Notes: generated from the letters alone by a model not told the origin. Shown: positions 32,064 to 43,559, counted from the first letter of the stretch. The stretch is 64,000 nt of DNA from Athripsodes cinereus (GCA_947579605.1 OX388314.1:6758001-6822000), one strand, 5' to 3'. Program-made: numbers and translations.

Positions 32064-32260
32064 TGCAATATTTATTTATTTGTTCTTTTCAAACATTACC
32101 ATTTGGTATATAACGGTGTTAACAAACAATACAAAATTTAAATAATCAAATAAAACAAAACAAGACATCAATTTAAAAACTAGGACGATATGCAGTGGCG
32201 AGATTATCACTATGAAGTGATTTCTTCCATCTAACCACAATATCTTTCGATACCACGATA
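32064..32260 (-). mobile_element. Repeat D, diverged
   Basis: TTATTTATTTGTTC-rich 3' tail at the left, then ATGCAGTGGCGAGATTATCAC, GTGATTTCTTCCATCTAACC. Same layout as 17578-17710. Confidence 0.6.
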
Positions 32261-32884
32261 TCGATATCTTTATTATTACAAACGGACTGGTTATATGCAG
32301 TGCCTTATTACATATTGGCTAAACATTTTTGATTACACGTTTCGTGATCATTAAAACGTTTTTCTTAATTGTTACAATGTTGTTATTATTAATGTTATAA
32401 AACATACTGTGCGCTAATTGTGTAGAAAAATATTTCATCTTCCCGCTCGCAAGAGCAACAATAAAAGATGTACAATGATCTAGAATCTAGATCATGATAA
32501 TATATCATTAGTGAATTAACTATATTCGTAATTAAAATGTTGAAATGCAATTACATAATTCATATTATGATAAACATACGTATATCCTTTAAGTGAGTAA
32601 TTTATCTTTTATCAGGGTAGCTAGCAGACTAAGCTAAATAAATTAGTGTTAGAGTGATATGACATATTCCTTATTGATTATATATCATATTGTTTAGAAA
32701 TCAAAAGGAATAATATGGCAAAGCGACCAATCAAATTTTGGGACCGAAGACATTCGTGTTGAAAAGCTTGAAAGAAATTATTTTTTTATAGGAGTTCTTT
32801 TATGCCTTCGTCAGGTATATTATATAAACAATACCTAATTATAAGCAGGAAAGAGATCATAGAAACTTAATGTTAAACAGGATA
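32261..32884. other. No gene recognised
   Basis: AT-rich, nothing identified. Confidence 0.5.
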
Positions 32885-32960
32885 AAAATAATAATAATAA
32901 TAATATGACTATTTAATAGCGCCGTACACTTTACATTATTTAGGATCAACATCCACGTCC
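32885..32960 (-). mobile_element. LINE family 6 3' terminus, decayed
   Basis: (AAT)n at the left followed by ATGACTATTTAATAGCGCCG, the reverse complement of the family 6 3' end. Confidence 0.45.
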
Positions 32961-33867
32961 ATTTTTTAAAAAAACTACATAATACTAATTAAAAAATTGT
33001 CGTCAGAAAGATAAAAAATCATAATAATAATGTAAAAAATGTAAAAATCATAAAAATTAAATAAAAAAATCATAATAAAATAAAAAATTATAAAATAATT
33101 TAATTTTGTTCAGCACACATTCAGTCTTTGTCAAAAATTTAAAATAATATAGTATTATAAGAATTAAAATAAATTTAAAATAAAACACTGTATTACTTCC
33201 ACTATGGATAATATTTATTTCAGAGACCTTTAAGGTAGCACCCATCATCATTTATTATTTTGGAACACGTTTTCTTAGAAAATTGGTGCTGCGTTACTAG
33301 TCTAGTTATACCATAAATGTCAATGTTTAGAAATCTCTATTTCATTTCTCAGCCATGTGACATGTTGTTTCAGAGTAAATACCGAACAATAATGTATATA
33401 ATTATACATTCTGTGAATTCACCGTACGAGGGGCCCAGAAGAAATGTACTTCAGTCCCAGTAGATTAAAGTGTAAACAACATACAACTTTCTTATACAAG
33501 TATTGATGTAGTGTATTTTAACATCTTCATGTGCTGTGTTTTTTTAAGGCTGTTGACATATCAAAGGTTCATACTAATATTATGGTTATCATCGAAAAAT
33601 CAATTGGTGTTTTTTACTTTTTTACAAAGTGCGTACAGAGTAGGTACCTATATAACATAATAATCAGTGGCTGAAATAGTGTCTGGAAATCAAAGTACAT
33701 AAGATGGATAGATGAAAACAAATATTATCTTTTGGCGTAACCAACCGATGACGAGTAGTGGTGAAAAAGGGGAGATGGAATAGTTTTCTTGAAGAAATCA
33801 TGACCACGCTGGTTAAAGATCTACGTTTGATGATAATGTTGATGACATAAGTTCATAATATTGTCTT
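32961..33867. other. No gene recognised
   Basis: Very AT-rich, nothing identified. Confidence 0.5.
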
Positions 33868-33950
33868 AATTTTTTGTTGGCATGAAGAAGCTTGCGTATT
33901 TGTTGTATGTGGCTGATCTGCTGGTTACCCAACTTGTGGGATAGTTGAAA
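33868..33950 (+). mobile_element. Repeat A, 5'-truncated
   Basis: TTTTTTGTTGGCATGAAGAA, GCTTGCGTATTTGTTGTATG, GATCTGCTGGTTACCCAACT, TGTGGGATAG. Confidence 0.7.
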
Positions 33951-34602
33951 TAATCACGCTGAATCACTTGCAGAGTAAGCAGAAGATCGAGCACCACCTA
34001 CTGTTATCATTGCTTACGTTTTTCACTTCCATAAATTTCATACAATTCTTCATGCATACTTTCTTGTTCAATGTTGATGTATTCAGCTCATGTTCATTTT
34101 GTAGGATCTGGTTTAATCCCATTTCACGTATTTATTGTTTAAAGGTGAAGGTGTTTCTCTCATCATCTCATTTCTAACCAAATTTCTGAACAAATTTGGT
34201 TATCCAAAATAAAAAAAATCTCGGAAAAACGCAACCCCACAAACATGAAAAAAATACTGGATAAGGCGTGCTTTCACATTTTCAAGCGGAATATAAAATC
34301 GATGTTTTATTCACTTATCCAAATTCCCCTTAAGCCACCTCCATTATTACTTTTACTACGTCTGTCGTGGCTCTGACAGGCGATGATGTCTCCGCTTATC
34401 TTGACAGCCTCGTGTTATATTATTACGTGTACTGTTGATGTGATATACCTACTTACTAGACTAATATATTATTTTAAATCTGAGATGCTTACTACCTACT
34501 ACCAAATGCGTTTTTTTTTTCATTATTTCTGTCATGGAATGTCTGTCAACTCTATGTAGGTATATCCTATTCCATTAAATTTTTCTTCTGATGATCTTTA
34601 TT
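33951..34602. other. No gene recognised
   Basis: Nothing identified. Confidence 0.5.
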
Positions 34603-34845
34603 CTATCTTGTCGCCCTACAACGCTCCTCCCTGTGGCACGGGGCAAAGCTAACCTCTTTTTTCTTCTTTTTTAAGTGACAAGTGGCTATCACCCTGGCGT
34701 AGGCTTCTCTGCCCTGTGCTAGCTGGAATAGCTTTTCCACCTCTGGACTCCTAGTCCACTGTCGGATATTTTTTAGCCAGGAAATCTGTCGCCTTCCCAC
34801 ACCGTTACGTACCTTAATTATTCCCGTCAAGATGAGGTGGAGCAA
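34603..34845 (-). pseudogene. LINE family 8 ORF2 3' end, best copy
   Basis: An open minus-strand frame encodes 'VRNGVGRRQISWLKNIRQW' and 'VEKLFQLAQGREAYARVIAT' followed by a Lys-rich end and a stop. It is the least damaged member of family 8 in the window but holds only the last 80 codons of an ORF2, without endonuclease or polymerase. Confidence 0.75.
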
Positions 34846-34869
34846 ACCATATTTCTCATTTTGAAATAC

Positions 34870-35105
34870 ATGTCTTTTTTAGTAGCCTCTTCCATGTAAA
34901 GCATTTCTACATCAATTCCGTCACCTTTTCCTACAACATTCCAGATACTCTAAAGTTACAGTTGCCAGGGTAAGAATGGTGTATTGAGCGTCATTCACAG
35001 AGTCAAAAATGTTGTAGATAAAAGAATGGTGCAATCTTTGGTAAACTATCGATGAACGTTCTCAAAATATGTCTCAGCCGGGATCATCATTTTTTCCTGT
35101 TATTA
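34870..35105 (-). pseudogene. LINE family 9 fragment, decayed
   Basis: The left part, reversed, reads AATGTTGTAGGAAAAGGTGACGG and GGAAGAGGCT (compare 22.94-23.15 kb); the right part aligns with 17080-17150 (GAATGGTGCAATCTTTGGT, AACGTTCTCAAAATATG). Confidence 0.5.
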
Positions 35106-35219
35106 TTTGTATATAATCAAAGTTTTTCATTGTAATCAAAATAGAGACAATCATAAGTGTATTAAATTTAAAGTCGGTGCGTTAACGTTGTGGAAATTCG
35201 TTTTAATCCCCCCCCCTCC

Positions 35220-35325
35220 TCTTAAAATTTCTTGTGTCCAATTGGCGCAGATTCGCTCTGAATGGAGGAGGCTGGTTTCTGCCCTGTGCTCCTGAGAGGA
35301 GCGTTGAGGGCGATGATGATATTCC
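35220..35325 (+). pseudogene. LINE family 9 ORF2 3' end, young copy
   Basis: Encodes 'CVQLAQIRSEWRRLVSALCS' and then a stop and GAGGGCGATGATGAT. Nearly identical to the end of 22940-23152, so the two copies are recent relative to other family 9 fragments. Confidence 0.75.
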
Positions 35326-35784
35326 AAATTGAATAAAAAATAATGTGCCGAGTGTAACGTGAGTAATATGTACATTCTCATAATGAAATATACAAAAGAT
35401 GTAAGAGGAAAAATGTGAATACATTTGAAAATGTATTTGTGTATTGTGATGAACTTGTTCGTGCATAGTAGGTACATATCGATGGTTTAAAGCCCAGAAG
35501 ACATATGTCCACATTTGATAATTTAGAGAAAACAGATTTTGAAAGTTTGAGTTTCTCAATTAATTAACTAATTTTAAATTAATTCAGAAGATGTCCTTGA
35601 TGGACGGACATGTGCTGTTTAAGAATCAGGAAAATTCCTATAAATGAATTCTCAAATATCTTAAATGTGACCAGTGCACAAAATAAATATAATTTAATAA
35701 CGTGTGACATTTGGATTTTATTAAAAAAATAGTATAATTGGTAATATTACCAATATTATTATATATAACGTTGTTATAAGCAAA
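35326..35784. other. No gene recognised
   Basis: AT-rich, nothing identified. Confidence 0.5.
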
Positions 35785-36019
35785 GAATTGGTCTCTCACC
35801 CATGTTCGAAATTTTTCGAGTGTCTAGTAAAAGGCCAATAACTGTCGAATAAATAAAGACATTTTACATCTCAAATTCAGCGATGAGTTTTGTCACTCAT
35901 CCTGAAAGTCTTAACTCTTTGTTGGCACAGTGAAGACGGCTTGCATGTTTATTACATGCAGCTCTTTTGCCGGCTGCCCCACTTGTGGAATATGCTATGA
36001 TGGTATGTAGTAATAGTAT
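35785..36019 (+). mobile_element. Repeat A, near complete
   Basis: Head TTGGTCTCTCACCCATGTTC, TTTTTCGAGTGTCTAGTAAA; core CAGCGATGAGTTTTGTCACTC, GTTGGCACAGTGAAGACGGC; 3' end GCTGCCCCACTTGTGGAATA, TGCTATGATGGTATGTAGTA. LINE family 2 copy A was inserted into its tail. Confidence 0.85.
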
Positions 36020-36387
36020 ATATATATTTAGTTACAATCCATTGGATTGGTCTGCAACGAGTTTGGTTTTTCTTCTCCATTCCTCCCTATTCTCAGCCAG
36101 TCTTTTAAGCTCTACGTATGAGCCACAGTTCATGTCCCTCTTCAGTTGGTCCATATATGCGTCTCTTGGTCGGCCTCTGCCATTTGTTCCCTCGGTCTTA
36201 CCCTCCGCGATGGCGATGAGTAGTCCTGGGTGCCTGATGTTGTGGCCAATCCAGTTAGCTCGTTGTTGGCTGATTCTCTTAAGGAGTTGCCTTTTTTCGC
36301 CTACCCTGGTTAAGACTTCTTCGTTTTCGACGTGCTCCGACCAATGGATCTTAAGCATGCGTCTGTAGCACCAGTAAGTAATAGTAT
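36009..36387 (-). pseudogene. LINE family 2 ORF2 3' end, copy A, with 11-bp TSD
   Basis: The insertion is 36020-36376 (357 bp) flanked by AGTAATAGTAT at 36009-36019 and 36377-36387. The minus strand encodes 'CYRRMLKIHWSEHVENEEVL', 'QQRANWIGHNIRHPGLLIAI', 'GRGRPRDAYMDQLKRDMNC', 'LAENREEWRRKTKLVADQS' and stops in the last bases before the tail. This is the C-terminal part of a LINE ORF2; 5' truncation removed the catalytic domains. Close copies lie at 46225-46693 and 53278-53507. Confidence 0.9.
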
Positions 36388-36932
36388 TATTAGTAATTAT
36401 GTAATTAGGACATAGAAGACGTTGCAACCGATCTTGTACATAATTATTATATTAACTCATTTTATCTAAGCAGTGGACATGTGTCTTTTGTGCTTTAAGC
36501 CATCGATATAATAGTATATAGATAGTAACTGAAAGTTTCAACATTTCAATCTAAAGTATTAAATTGTTTTGTTGAAAATACGATTCAGTTCAATCTGTGC
36601 ACATCTTTTGTATCTTCTTTCAAGTCTATACATTTACAGTTTCACCCCTATTTTCCATATCGATTTATCTTGTTAACAACCAACCGTATTGTGTTTGCAA
36701 CAATATTTCAAATAACACAAATTTCAATCTGAGATAAAATCAATCGATTCAATTCAGCCTATTAGGACAGTTGTGTGGGTTGTTATATAACAAACGTAGG
36801 TGCGTACCTATCCGTTGAAAATTTGTCGTTATTTTGTAGTAAAACTTCACTATTTGCGGACGCTGGGATGTGAGAGCGTCTCCAAGATGACGAGATAAAA
36901 TACCATTATATCATAAAACGCATGGTCCTGAG
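36388..36932. other. No gene recognised
   Basis: AT-rich, nothing identified. Confidence 0.5.
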
Positions 36933-37025
36933 AGGACAGCTTGCCTGTTAGTAATGTGCAGCTGGTCTGCTAGCTACCCCACGTGGTATAAGCCGTGATG
37001 GTACAGTAGTAGTATGGTAAAAAAA
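36933..37025 (+). mobile_element. Repeat A, 3' half
   Basis: GAGAGGACAGCTTGCCTGTT, GCAGCTGGTCTGCTAGCTAC, CCCACGTGGTATAAGCCGTG, ATGGTACAGTAGTAGTATGG. Confidence 0.8.
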
Positions 37026-37487
37026 CAAAATAAATTGTCTAAATTATTATTATTATTATTATTTTAACAGACAATTTTATAATTTTGAAATATTTTAGAA
37101 AAGCGATAATATCATTTTTAAGTTTCTAAAATGATTTTTTTTGGAGTTTATGTTTTAATACATTGTTACATAATGCACTCTAGCTAAAGGAACGAAATAA
37201 TCTTTTTTGTATATAAAGAAAAGGAAATATTCACAACTTTGAAATTCGTGTTAATATTGTGTACTCGTCTTGTAGGTATGCTTTCGAAAAATGCATACGT
37301 TGTTTCTTTTTTATTAATTTTTAAACACATCTATGTGCTTACGTCTTTGAATGTTGAAAACAAAAATGTTAAATATTTATAGGTAATTATATCGTGATGA
37401 GCATTGTGACTAACAAATAAATCGACAATTGGGAAACAATATTTTTTAAATTCGGTGCTTAGAAAACCAAAAATATTGTGGAAATAA
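37026..37487. other. No gene recognised
   Basis: AT-rich, (ATT)n near 37045; nothing else identified. Confidence 0.5.
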
Positions 37488-37550
37488 AGGTTGGTAGCCG
37501 GATAGTATTTTCGATCAGGAGATTTCGGGTTTGAACCCCGATGCTGACGT
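37488..37550 (+). mobile_element. Possible tRNA-derived SINE head
   Basis: TTGGTAGCCGGATAGTATTT resembles an A-box region and CGGGTTTGAACCCCGATGCT contains a B-box (GGTTTGAACCC). The arms do not make a tRNA cloverleaf. Single copy in the window. Confidence 0.4.
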
Positions 37551-39664
37551 ACTCCACCTTCGCGATACAAGGGTTATAGATTTATGTCAATATGTCACAT
37601 TAAATAAAAGTAATCCATCTCAATGAAATAGTAAAAAAGAGCGCATTAATTGACACAGTAAAAAAATAACTCAGAATGTTTAAGAATAAAATGAATGAAT
37701 GGATTATTCTGTAACAAGTCCACCTAGTGGGATAATCCAATTTTTATACTTAGATTGATTGTATAGTTGTATCTTTAGATAAGACATGTTGAAAGAAACA
37801 ATATTTCAAAATCAGGTTTTTGGTTTTGTAATTTATTTTTCACGGATCGAAATGGTATTGCTTCTTGTTACTTTTATTAGCATAAAAGTGTTAGCTTGGA
37901 TAAACAAGCGTATTACTTTACTGTCGAGCTTATTCAAAAGTTTGAACCTCATTTGCATATCTGTCTTATGCTTTATGAACTGAAAAGCACACAGATTACG
38001 GGAGATGTTTCTGTAAAAATGGGCGACGTATTTTGTATAATATGTTTGAAATGGTTTTCTTGTTTGAGTCACATTGAAGGTTGTATTCTTCTTTACAGTG
38101 GATGTTCAGGAATGTCAGTTTCTACCCCATCTATACTCTACATGCAAGTTCTTCTTAAGGAAAGATTTGAGGTTCTTTTGAAAGATTCCCCTCTATAAAA
38201 TTTTCCCGAAAAGTTTGTGAAAGTATTGCTGATGCAAACGTTCCCCAATTAAAGTTTTTGTTTAAATGGATTTTTTATTCCGATCTTATTGTGAAGTCTT
38301 GTTGCTTCTTCCCTCCTTTTTCTTTGTTTATCACCCCGCTTCATTAATAAGGCAATATGATGCATTAATCTTCAAAGCTATTTTTTGATCTTTAAGTTTT
38401 TTAGTAAAATGCATTTAATGATGAAAATTTAATGGAAATATTTAAATATTTCCATTCAATTTTCTTAAAATGAAATATTTAACGAGTGCTTTTTATTCGC
38501 ATTCAAATATTTTAAATAAAAAATCTAAAAATAGATAATTAGTATTAATAATAATTTTACTATTTACTCACTAATCGATGAAATAAATTTAAAGTTTCAG
38601 TTTCATAAAAAACTTTCATTCCACTTTTTTGTTGATAAAAACAATATGAAAGGAGAAATATTATAAATATTTTGATTTTTAAATATTGCATGCTTTTTGT
38701 CGCCCCGTTTTATTGAAATATTGCCCGAATAATTCAAAGATCGTGTTTTCAAGTCTTGACTCTGGATTAAGTATCTCAAACAAAATCAAAATATTCATTT
38801 TGAAAGTTGACGTGAGGAGAGCGCCAATCCGCTTTCGGTATTGTTGTTATTTTAATAAAATTACTTATTCTTTTTCGGTTTCATAAGATGCGGAACAGCA
38901 GACGTTCCTCTCAAAGGCTTTTCATTTAACCTCTAAAGAACCTTTTCACGTCAGGAACATTCTGTCCGTCAAACTTCTTTGAAACAAGGGGAGGAAATTT
39001 TAATATAACGTCTTCGCTCGTAACGAAAACGGACACAAGTCCCAAGTTGACAATTTAGTCATCAGCGCTTCAAACTTCTAAATAAAATAGCGAGAAAAAC
39101 TTTTCTCTTCATTTAAAGTATATGTTTGATAAGATTTGTATTCCCTTTTGATTTTATTATTTTTTCCTTCAGTATTGTTTAATATTTATTTATTTTTATT
39201 CAAAAATCTTTTATTGTAACTTTTACAATAGAAGAAACGGTTTTTTCCGGTTGTACTAACATGAATTATATTGAATTTAAGGGGTCAGAAAGCATGCGAT
39301 TGGACAGTAATCGGTACAATAACCACTGTATTTACATAATAAAGGATATTTTGTAAAGAAGTCTCACTATATTTTTTTTTCTCTGGAACATACAAAATGT
39401 TTAATTAATGAAATTAACAACAAATTATAGAATTTATATAGAACACCTAATTATCAATCGAGAACAGTAGAAGCGCCTTTTTGTATACAAAAACTACGAT
39501 GAAAAACTTTGATTCTAGATAAGTTAAATATGTATAATGCTACATAATTGAATCGATTATTTCGAAAAAAAAAAACATATTTTATACAAGTTACATATAA
39601 TCTGATGTTTTGGTTCTTTTTGAAAAAGTTGATCCAAGAACGGATTATATAGACAGATATATAC
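37551..39664. other. No gene recognised
   Basis: Several frames of 60-100 codons (37786-38198, 38686-38886) lack recognisable domains. The part 38230-39090 is more pyrimidine-rich and less AT-rich than its surroundings, but I could not assign it. Confidence 0.4.
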
Positions 39665-39805
39665 TAGTAACTACTATGTCATCACGGAATACCCACAAGT
39701 GGGGTAGCCAGTAGATCAGCTGCATGTAATAAATATTTAAACTGTCCTCTTCGTGTCAACAAGAAATTAAGACATTTAGGATGGGTAGCAAATCTCATCG
39801 CTGAA
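39665..39805 (-). mobile_element. Repeat A
   Basis: GTCATCACGGAATACCCACAA, GGGGTAGCCAGTAGATCAGC, AACTGTCCTCTTCGTGTCAA, ACATTTAGGATGGGTAGCAAA, CATCGCTGAATTT in reverse orientation. Confidence 0.82.
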
Positions 39806-39972
39806 TTTAATATATTTTTTTTAATATACCTATTTATTTTATTCATAAATACACAGTATACATTGATATTACATTAATAAAACAATATAACACACAGTAA
39901 AAATGCTCCCTCCATAAGCAACTAAATGCTTGTGCGGAGGGTCGGATTTCAATTATAACATTAACACACATA

Positions 39973-40513
39973 TAAGAATCAGCTTCCTACGCTTCTTTTG
40001 TCCTCCCATGGTCTCCATACAAGAATTCTGGAAGTCCATCTGCCATCCTCTCGTCTTACCACATGACCAGCCCATTGCCATTTCAGCTTGGAGACTTTAT
40101 CAACAACGTCAACGACTTTTGTCTTTTGTCGGATAGTTTCATTTCTTATTTTGTCTCTCAAGCTGATACCTAGCATTTGCCTCTCCATGGCACGCTGTAC
40201 ACACCTCAGTTTTCGTTTGCTCGCAAGTGTTAGCGTCATAGTTTCTAGCCCATATGTAATCACTGGCAGGACACACGAATCGTAAAGTTTTCTCTTGAGA
40301 CTTATGGGGACTTCATTATTTTTAAATATATATAGGAAGGAAGACGTAGGAAGACCCCAAAAAAGATGGGTTGATGATATTGTCCAGATGATGGGGAAAC
40401 AGTGGTATCGTGTTGCTCCAGATAGGAAAATGTGGAAAAGTTTTGAAGAGGCCTATATCCAGCAGTGGAGAGAAGAAGGCTAGCAGTAAGTAAGTAGTAA
40501 GTAAGAATCAGCT
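39973..40513 (+). pseudogene. LINE family 5, 5'-inverted (twin-primed) insertion
   Basis: The insertion is 39985-40501, flanked by TAAGAATCAGCT at 39973-39984 and 40502-40513. The 3' segment (about 40332-40485) reads on the plus strand: 'VGRPQKRWVDDIVQMMGKQW', 'WKSFEEAYIQQWREEG', stop, GTAAGTAAGTAG tail. The 5' segment (about 40330 down to 39985) reads on the minus strand: 'LKRKLYDSCVLPVITYGLET', 'QRAMERQMLGISLRDKIRNE', 'KWQWAGHVVRREDGRWTSRI', 'WEDKRSVG'. In an intact LINE these two are contiguous ('...EDxRSVGRPxKRW'). The inverted 5' segment joined ahead of the 3' segment is the twin-priming structure; both segments share about 14 bp at the break (GAAG.CGTAGGAAG). Confidence 0.9.
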
Positions 40514-40889
40514 AGAAATATTAATACACATATAAGAATTTGTTACAAATAGCAAACTTTCAGTTCTCATGTACGTTCATCAAACGTTCAACAAAATCTA
40601 CCAGCACCATACAAAATTAAACCAATACAATTATTCACAACGTCAAAACAATATATAAATCAGTTGGATCAATTTTCATCTCATCAACATTAACACAAAC
40701 ACACATACACAGAAATACATCACTTTTACGCGATTCAGTGCTCAATGATGACATCATGAGCCTGAATCTCAAAATTGTCGCTGAAAGTGTTATCCCGTCT
40801 TATCCGGCTTGTAGCGCTTCTTTATTATTTTTATAAGTTCGTCGCCTCTTGGAGTCTTTCTCACGTCTAATGTAAGAAGTATGTCATTT
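40514..40889. other. No gene recognised
   Basis: AT-rich, nothing identified. Confidence 0.5.
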
Positions 40890-40985
40890 TCGAAAATCTG
40901 CCTTTCATAAAACGCTCGAAAACTTACAAAAAGAGTGGGAGACTAATTCTTAGCAGGATGCTCCACGGAGCAACAGAATCATACC
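40890..40985 (-). mobile_element. Repeat A head
   Basis: CTGCCTTTCATAAAACGCTC, GAAAACTTACAAAAAGAGTG, GGAGACTAATTCTTAGCAGG, CTCCACGG: the 5' portion of repeat A in reverse. Confidence 0.6.
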
Positions 40986-41039
40986 ACTAACTTAATTTGA
41001 AGTAACTCATCGGATTATTGCCAGATAATTGATAATTGA

Positions 41040-41210
41040 TAGCCGTAGAGGGGTTGGAAGAAAGCGGCTTTCTTGGCTTTAGAACATTCGGGAGTGGATC
41101 GGGATGAGAAGTGTGGAGGAGCTGTTTCGTGCTGTCTAGAATAGAAAAGATTTCTACCAAGTGGTCGTTACGTCGGGGGGACCCGACAAGACACGTGAGA
41201 AGAAGAAATA
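41040..41210 (+). pseudogene. LINE family 8 ORF2 3' end
   Basis: Reads 'RLSWL', stop, 'NIREWIGMRSVEELFRAV', stop, 'NRKDFYQVVVTSGGPDKTRE'. Same codon order as 15340-15465 and 34603-34845. Confidence 0.7.
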
Positions 41211-41591
41211 ATAATTATTTATTTAAAACTTGTACCCTTTTTGTTTCCCGACACGAATTATCAAGTATGAAATTATATAATAATATGAATTTGATTATGT
41301 AGCCGTCCTTGTCATATTGAGTGAAGTACCATACGCTCGGATGGAATGTAGAGTACACTGTACTTGTACCGGGACATGCTTCAAACTTTGCGCATGAGAT
41401 TACGTCATCGCAAATTTAAATTGAATACACTGTCTTAATATTATTATATTGTCTTAATTTATCTAAATAATAAAAGATAAAATTTTAGTTTCTAAACATA
41501 TTCAGTAGATATCTTTATAGCGGAAGATACTAAGCTTCGAAAGTGAGTGCCTTAATTATTGGTTGTGAGGTGATATGAACATGTTACAAAT
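41211..41591. other. No gene recognised
   Basis: AT-rich, nothing identified. Confidence 0.5.
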
Positions 41592-41655
41592 AAGCTTGGG
41601 ATCGAAAACGGATATATACATAAGAAGCTTGGGATCGAAAACGGATATATACATA
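41592..41655. repeat. Perfect tandem duplication of 31 bp
   Basis: The 31-bp unit beginning AAGCTTGGGATCGAAAACGG occurs at 41592-41622 and 41625-41655 without mismatch. Confidence 0.95.
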
Positions 41656-42139
41656 CAGTAAAATGTCAGTAGATGCCTAAAAACTAAATGAATTTCGACT
41701 GTTTTCAATACAAACAATTCGAATATCCCTTCAATTTTTCATCCAAATTTGGATTACACTATTTTCAAATGTGCAGTTTATAGAACACGACTAAATGAGT
41801 TTTTATTTCTACATACTGCGTTAAAAACATCTTTGGATTTTTCAACTCTCGATCCCAAAACAACACAAATGAAACTGTACCAACAAAGACTAGAATGACA
41901 ATGATCCTGATAAGGTCAGGTTTTTAGAATGTTTAGTAATAGTTTGGCAAAAAAAAACTTTTATCTGAACTTTCTAATAGCCTAGATAAACCTCTATAAT
42001 TAAACACAGCTTCTATAACAACGACATAAAAACGTCAGGAATGTCGTGGAATAGGGTGTTGTTTTGGAAAAAAATCTATTCTCTATAGGCAGTAGAGTTT
42101 TTCATTTCCCTTGAATTTATGAAAAAATAGCACATTATC
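41656..42139. other. No gene recognised
   Basis: AT-rich. A short LINE family 9 trace is possible at 42010-42055 (CTATAACAACGACAT, GGAATGTCGTGGAATAGG). Confidence 0.45.
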
Positions 42140-42637
42140 AAATTAAAAAAAATTATAAGTAAAAATACTTTAGAGCAGCCATGCACAAACCGCGGCCCTC
42201 GGTCGGTATATCTGCGGCCCGCCAGCGAATTATACAATATAAAAAAAAATAATTCAGTACCAGTAATAATCGGATATTCGGTAAAAGTACCAGATACTTA
42301 ATAATTCGAGTAAATATTCTTTAATAAAACCGAGGTGTTTTTGAAATATTTCAAATTCCTATACAGTAGTACTATACCATTTTGAAAATTCAGTGACGAG
42401 GGGGGGGGGGGTAGAAATTTTAATGTGTGTATTTCTGAAAATTTTAATTTTTAGTGTTAATTTTCTTATAGCGGCCCGTCCTTAGCTCATAATCTTCCCG
42501 AGTGGCCCCTGTTCCCTATAAGTCTGTGCAACCCTGCTTTAGAGTAATAAATTTCTTTATTCACCAGTTACATATGTTTCGGGTTACAGGCCCATATTCA
42601 TACATGAAGTATTTTTACTTATAATTTTTTTTAAATT
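42140..42637. repeat. Inverted-repeat element enclosing hAT copy 2
   Basis: A 26-bp perfect inverted repeat lies at 42145-42170 and 42607-42632 (arms contain TTATAAGTAAAAATACTT). Without the hAT insertion the loop is about 65 bp. It is probably an older small palindromic element. Confidence 0.75.
42168..42544 (-). mobile_element. hAT-type MITE, copy 2, with 8-bp target duplication
   Basis: The element is 42176-42536 (361 bp). It starts CAGCCATGCACAAACCGCGG and ends TCTGTGCAACCCTG; CTTTAGAG flanks both sides (42168-42175, 42537-42544). The sequence is the reverse complement of copy 1 at 2876-3325, including the internal G run, but with a single rather than duplicated middle segment. No transposase is encoded. 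Confidence 0.92.
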
Positions 42638-43559
42638 TAATAATGGAGTTTTACTCGTTTAGTGAAAATAAAATCAGTGAACACATTATCATTTTGTTGA
42701 AATTCGATACTACACATATTACCTATCGCTAAAACAAATCTTATATTCTTTATTGAAAATTAATAATCGATAAAATGTCGATTATGCATATAATTAATTT
42801 CACAAGGGTAAATATTAATTTTTTATGAAAAATGATTGATTGAAATTTAGGGGTAACGGTTCCTGAAGACAGTTTTTCCTTCCTACCTGACAGCAAGGGC
42901 GTTTCCAGAGATTTCTTGAGCAGCAACTTAGAAAATATTTTTCTTTGCAATGTGTTTAATTATCTGTTTTTGCCCTCGTTTTTGTAGAATAATTTTAAAT
43001 ACTACTTACTTTCCGTGTCCGGAACACCATCAAATTTTGTATCTCCAATGTTCGGCCATCCGGACACCCCCGGCATTCAATAAATAATTTTAAATCAATT
43101 TTATATTTAGTTTGACTTCTAGGAGAGGGAGAGGGGCCATTTTCGACTTTTTGTCATTTTCTATACTTAATACTATTTTTTCTACTTAACAATTATTTTC
43201 AAGATCGTAGGGGTACGCCCGTGCCTGGCGGGCTAACGATCTGAGAAACGAGGATGAAATTAAGGGTAAAGATCGAGATATGAGGAATATTGAAGAAATA
43301 ATATGGACGTTTATGTTTTATCGGTAATAACGTTTTGGTTTTTTATATCAATTTTGGTTATTAACATAAAAGATATGCGTCAAATGACATCCTTATTTCT
43401 TTTTTATAGGAAATATTTAGATGTTATAAAACATCTTATGGAGCAACTTATAAGTCGTTAATTTTTATATTTGATGTAAGTTTTTTTTAAATGTGATTTA
43501 TTATTGCTTAAGATTGTAAATAGCATGTCTTTATTAGAGGTTTTACATTTTAAGCGTTG
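42638..43559. other. No gene recognised
   Basis: A short imperfect inverted repeat (GTGTCCGGA/TCCGGACAC) at about 43015-43067; otherwise AT-rich. Confidence 0.45.

Noticed and set aside
40295..40483. Independent small + strand gene
   Set aside because: It is the 3' piece of the twin-primed LINE; the ATG lies in the inverted segment.
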